Shown here one piece after another: positions 13,217 to 13,367 of a stretch of 13,367 nucleotides of DNA (position 1 is its first letter; the number at the start of each line of letters is the position of its first letter). The notes under the pieces are model-generated. The model did not search any database. It saw nothing but the letters and a program-made list of their open reading frames with translations, and was not told the origin of the DNA. Source of the DNA: Clostridia bacterium (GTDB lineage: Bacteria > Bacillota > Clostridia > Oscillospirales > CAG-272); assembly GCA_900753285.1 (NCBI GenBank), contig CAADYN010000222.1, positions 1-13,367 on the forward strand, in the 5' to 3' direction. Both the position numbers and the translations under genes were made by a program.

Positions 13217-13367
13217 CGCATAATTCTACAATTTTCACATAGCAGACGGGCTTTTATACAATCCGTATACCTCATGTTGAATGAAGAATACGCAAAAGTC
13301 AAGAGTAAAAGCAGAAAAAACTAAAATATTTTTTCAGAAGGCTTCAAGCGGCTTCGGCGACGTATCT
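13217..13367. other. Region after the FAD gene with no supported gene
   Basis: 151 bases to the window edge. No strong terminator follows the FAD gene. The most regular element is an A/T-only-arm inverted repeat, GAAAAAA and TTTTTTC around 13314-13335, which could act weakly in either direction. On the minus strand, short open frames enter from the right edge and end at 13334-13336 and 13344-13346; a convergent gene could end here, but about ten codons are not enough to claim it. Confidence 0.4.
13288..13302 (-). repeat. 15-bp inverted repeat, right copy (behind the FAD gene)
   Basis: ATACGCAAAAGTCAA on the plus strand is the exact reverse complement of 11959-11973. Read on the minus strand it again offers TTGACT, but no good -10 box lies 16-18 bases further on. 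Confidence 0.5.

Noticed and set aside
13334..13367. C-terminus of a convergent minus-strand gene at the right edge
   Set aside because: Two short frames end here and neither can be preferred; there is too little sequence to call a gene.
1..13367. CRISPR arrays, tRNA or rRNA genes, insertion sequences, prophage or toxin-antitoxin genes
   Set aside because: I looked for regular spaced repeats, tRNA-like cloverleaf segments, transposase-like frames and terminal inverted repeats and saw none; the window reads as ordinary chromosomal operons.

Overview
The window looks like chromosome of a Gram-positive anaerobe of the class Clostridia, probably close to Oscillospiraceae/Ruminococcaceae. The reasons are moderate GC, strong Shine-Dalgarno sites of the AGGAGG type, sigma-A-like promoters, a lipoprotein solute-binding protein with a Thr-rich surface linker, and an AmiC-like long OppB. 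This is an inference; there is no rRNA or marker gene to settle it.

Layout, left to right. (1) 1-255, minus: the N-terminal end of a single-pass membrane protein of unknown function. (2) 334-8442, minus: a complete oligopeptide ABC transporter operon transcribed in the order oppA, oppB, oppC, oppD, oppF. It has a near-consensus promoter (8597-8625), a hairpin between oppA and oppB (6065-6091) and a terminator-like hairpin after oppF (280-320). (3) 8909-11761, minus: a two-gene surface O-acylation operon, an AlgX/AlgJ-like protein followed by an AlgI-type MBOAT acyltransferase, with its own promoter (11827-11855) and a good intrinsic terminator (8771-8820). (4) 12017-13216, plus: a divergently transcribed FAD-dependent oxidoreductase with its own promoter (11958-11986). 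(5) 13217-13367: no gene that I can support.

The unusual part is the transporter. The parts are recognisable, but four of the five proteins depart from textbook architecture. OppA appears to be a circularly permuted peptide-binding protein: the segment that normally ends the family, about residues 85-210, sits at the N-terminus after the lipoprotein anchor, and the chain stops just after the GWGPD motif. OppD carries an insertion of about 240 residues, largely predicted coiled coil, between Walker A and the Q-loop. OppF ends in a hydrophobic tail that looks like one or two membrane segments. OppB has an extracellular insert of roughly 200 residues. OppD and OppF also lack the cysteine set often found in the C-terminal domain of this ATPase family.

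The binding lipoprotein would capture peptides outside the cell and deliver them to the OppBC channel, which OppDF powers. The acylation pair would modify a cell-surface polymer; no biosynthetic genes in the window identify that polymer. The FAD enzyme has no visible partner.
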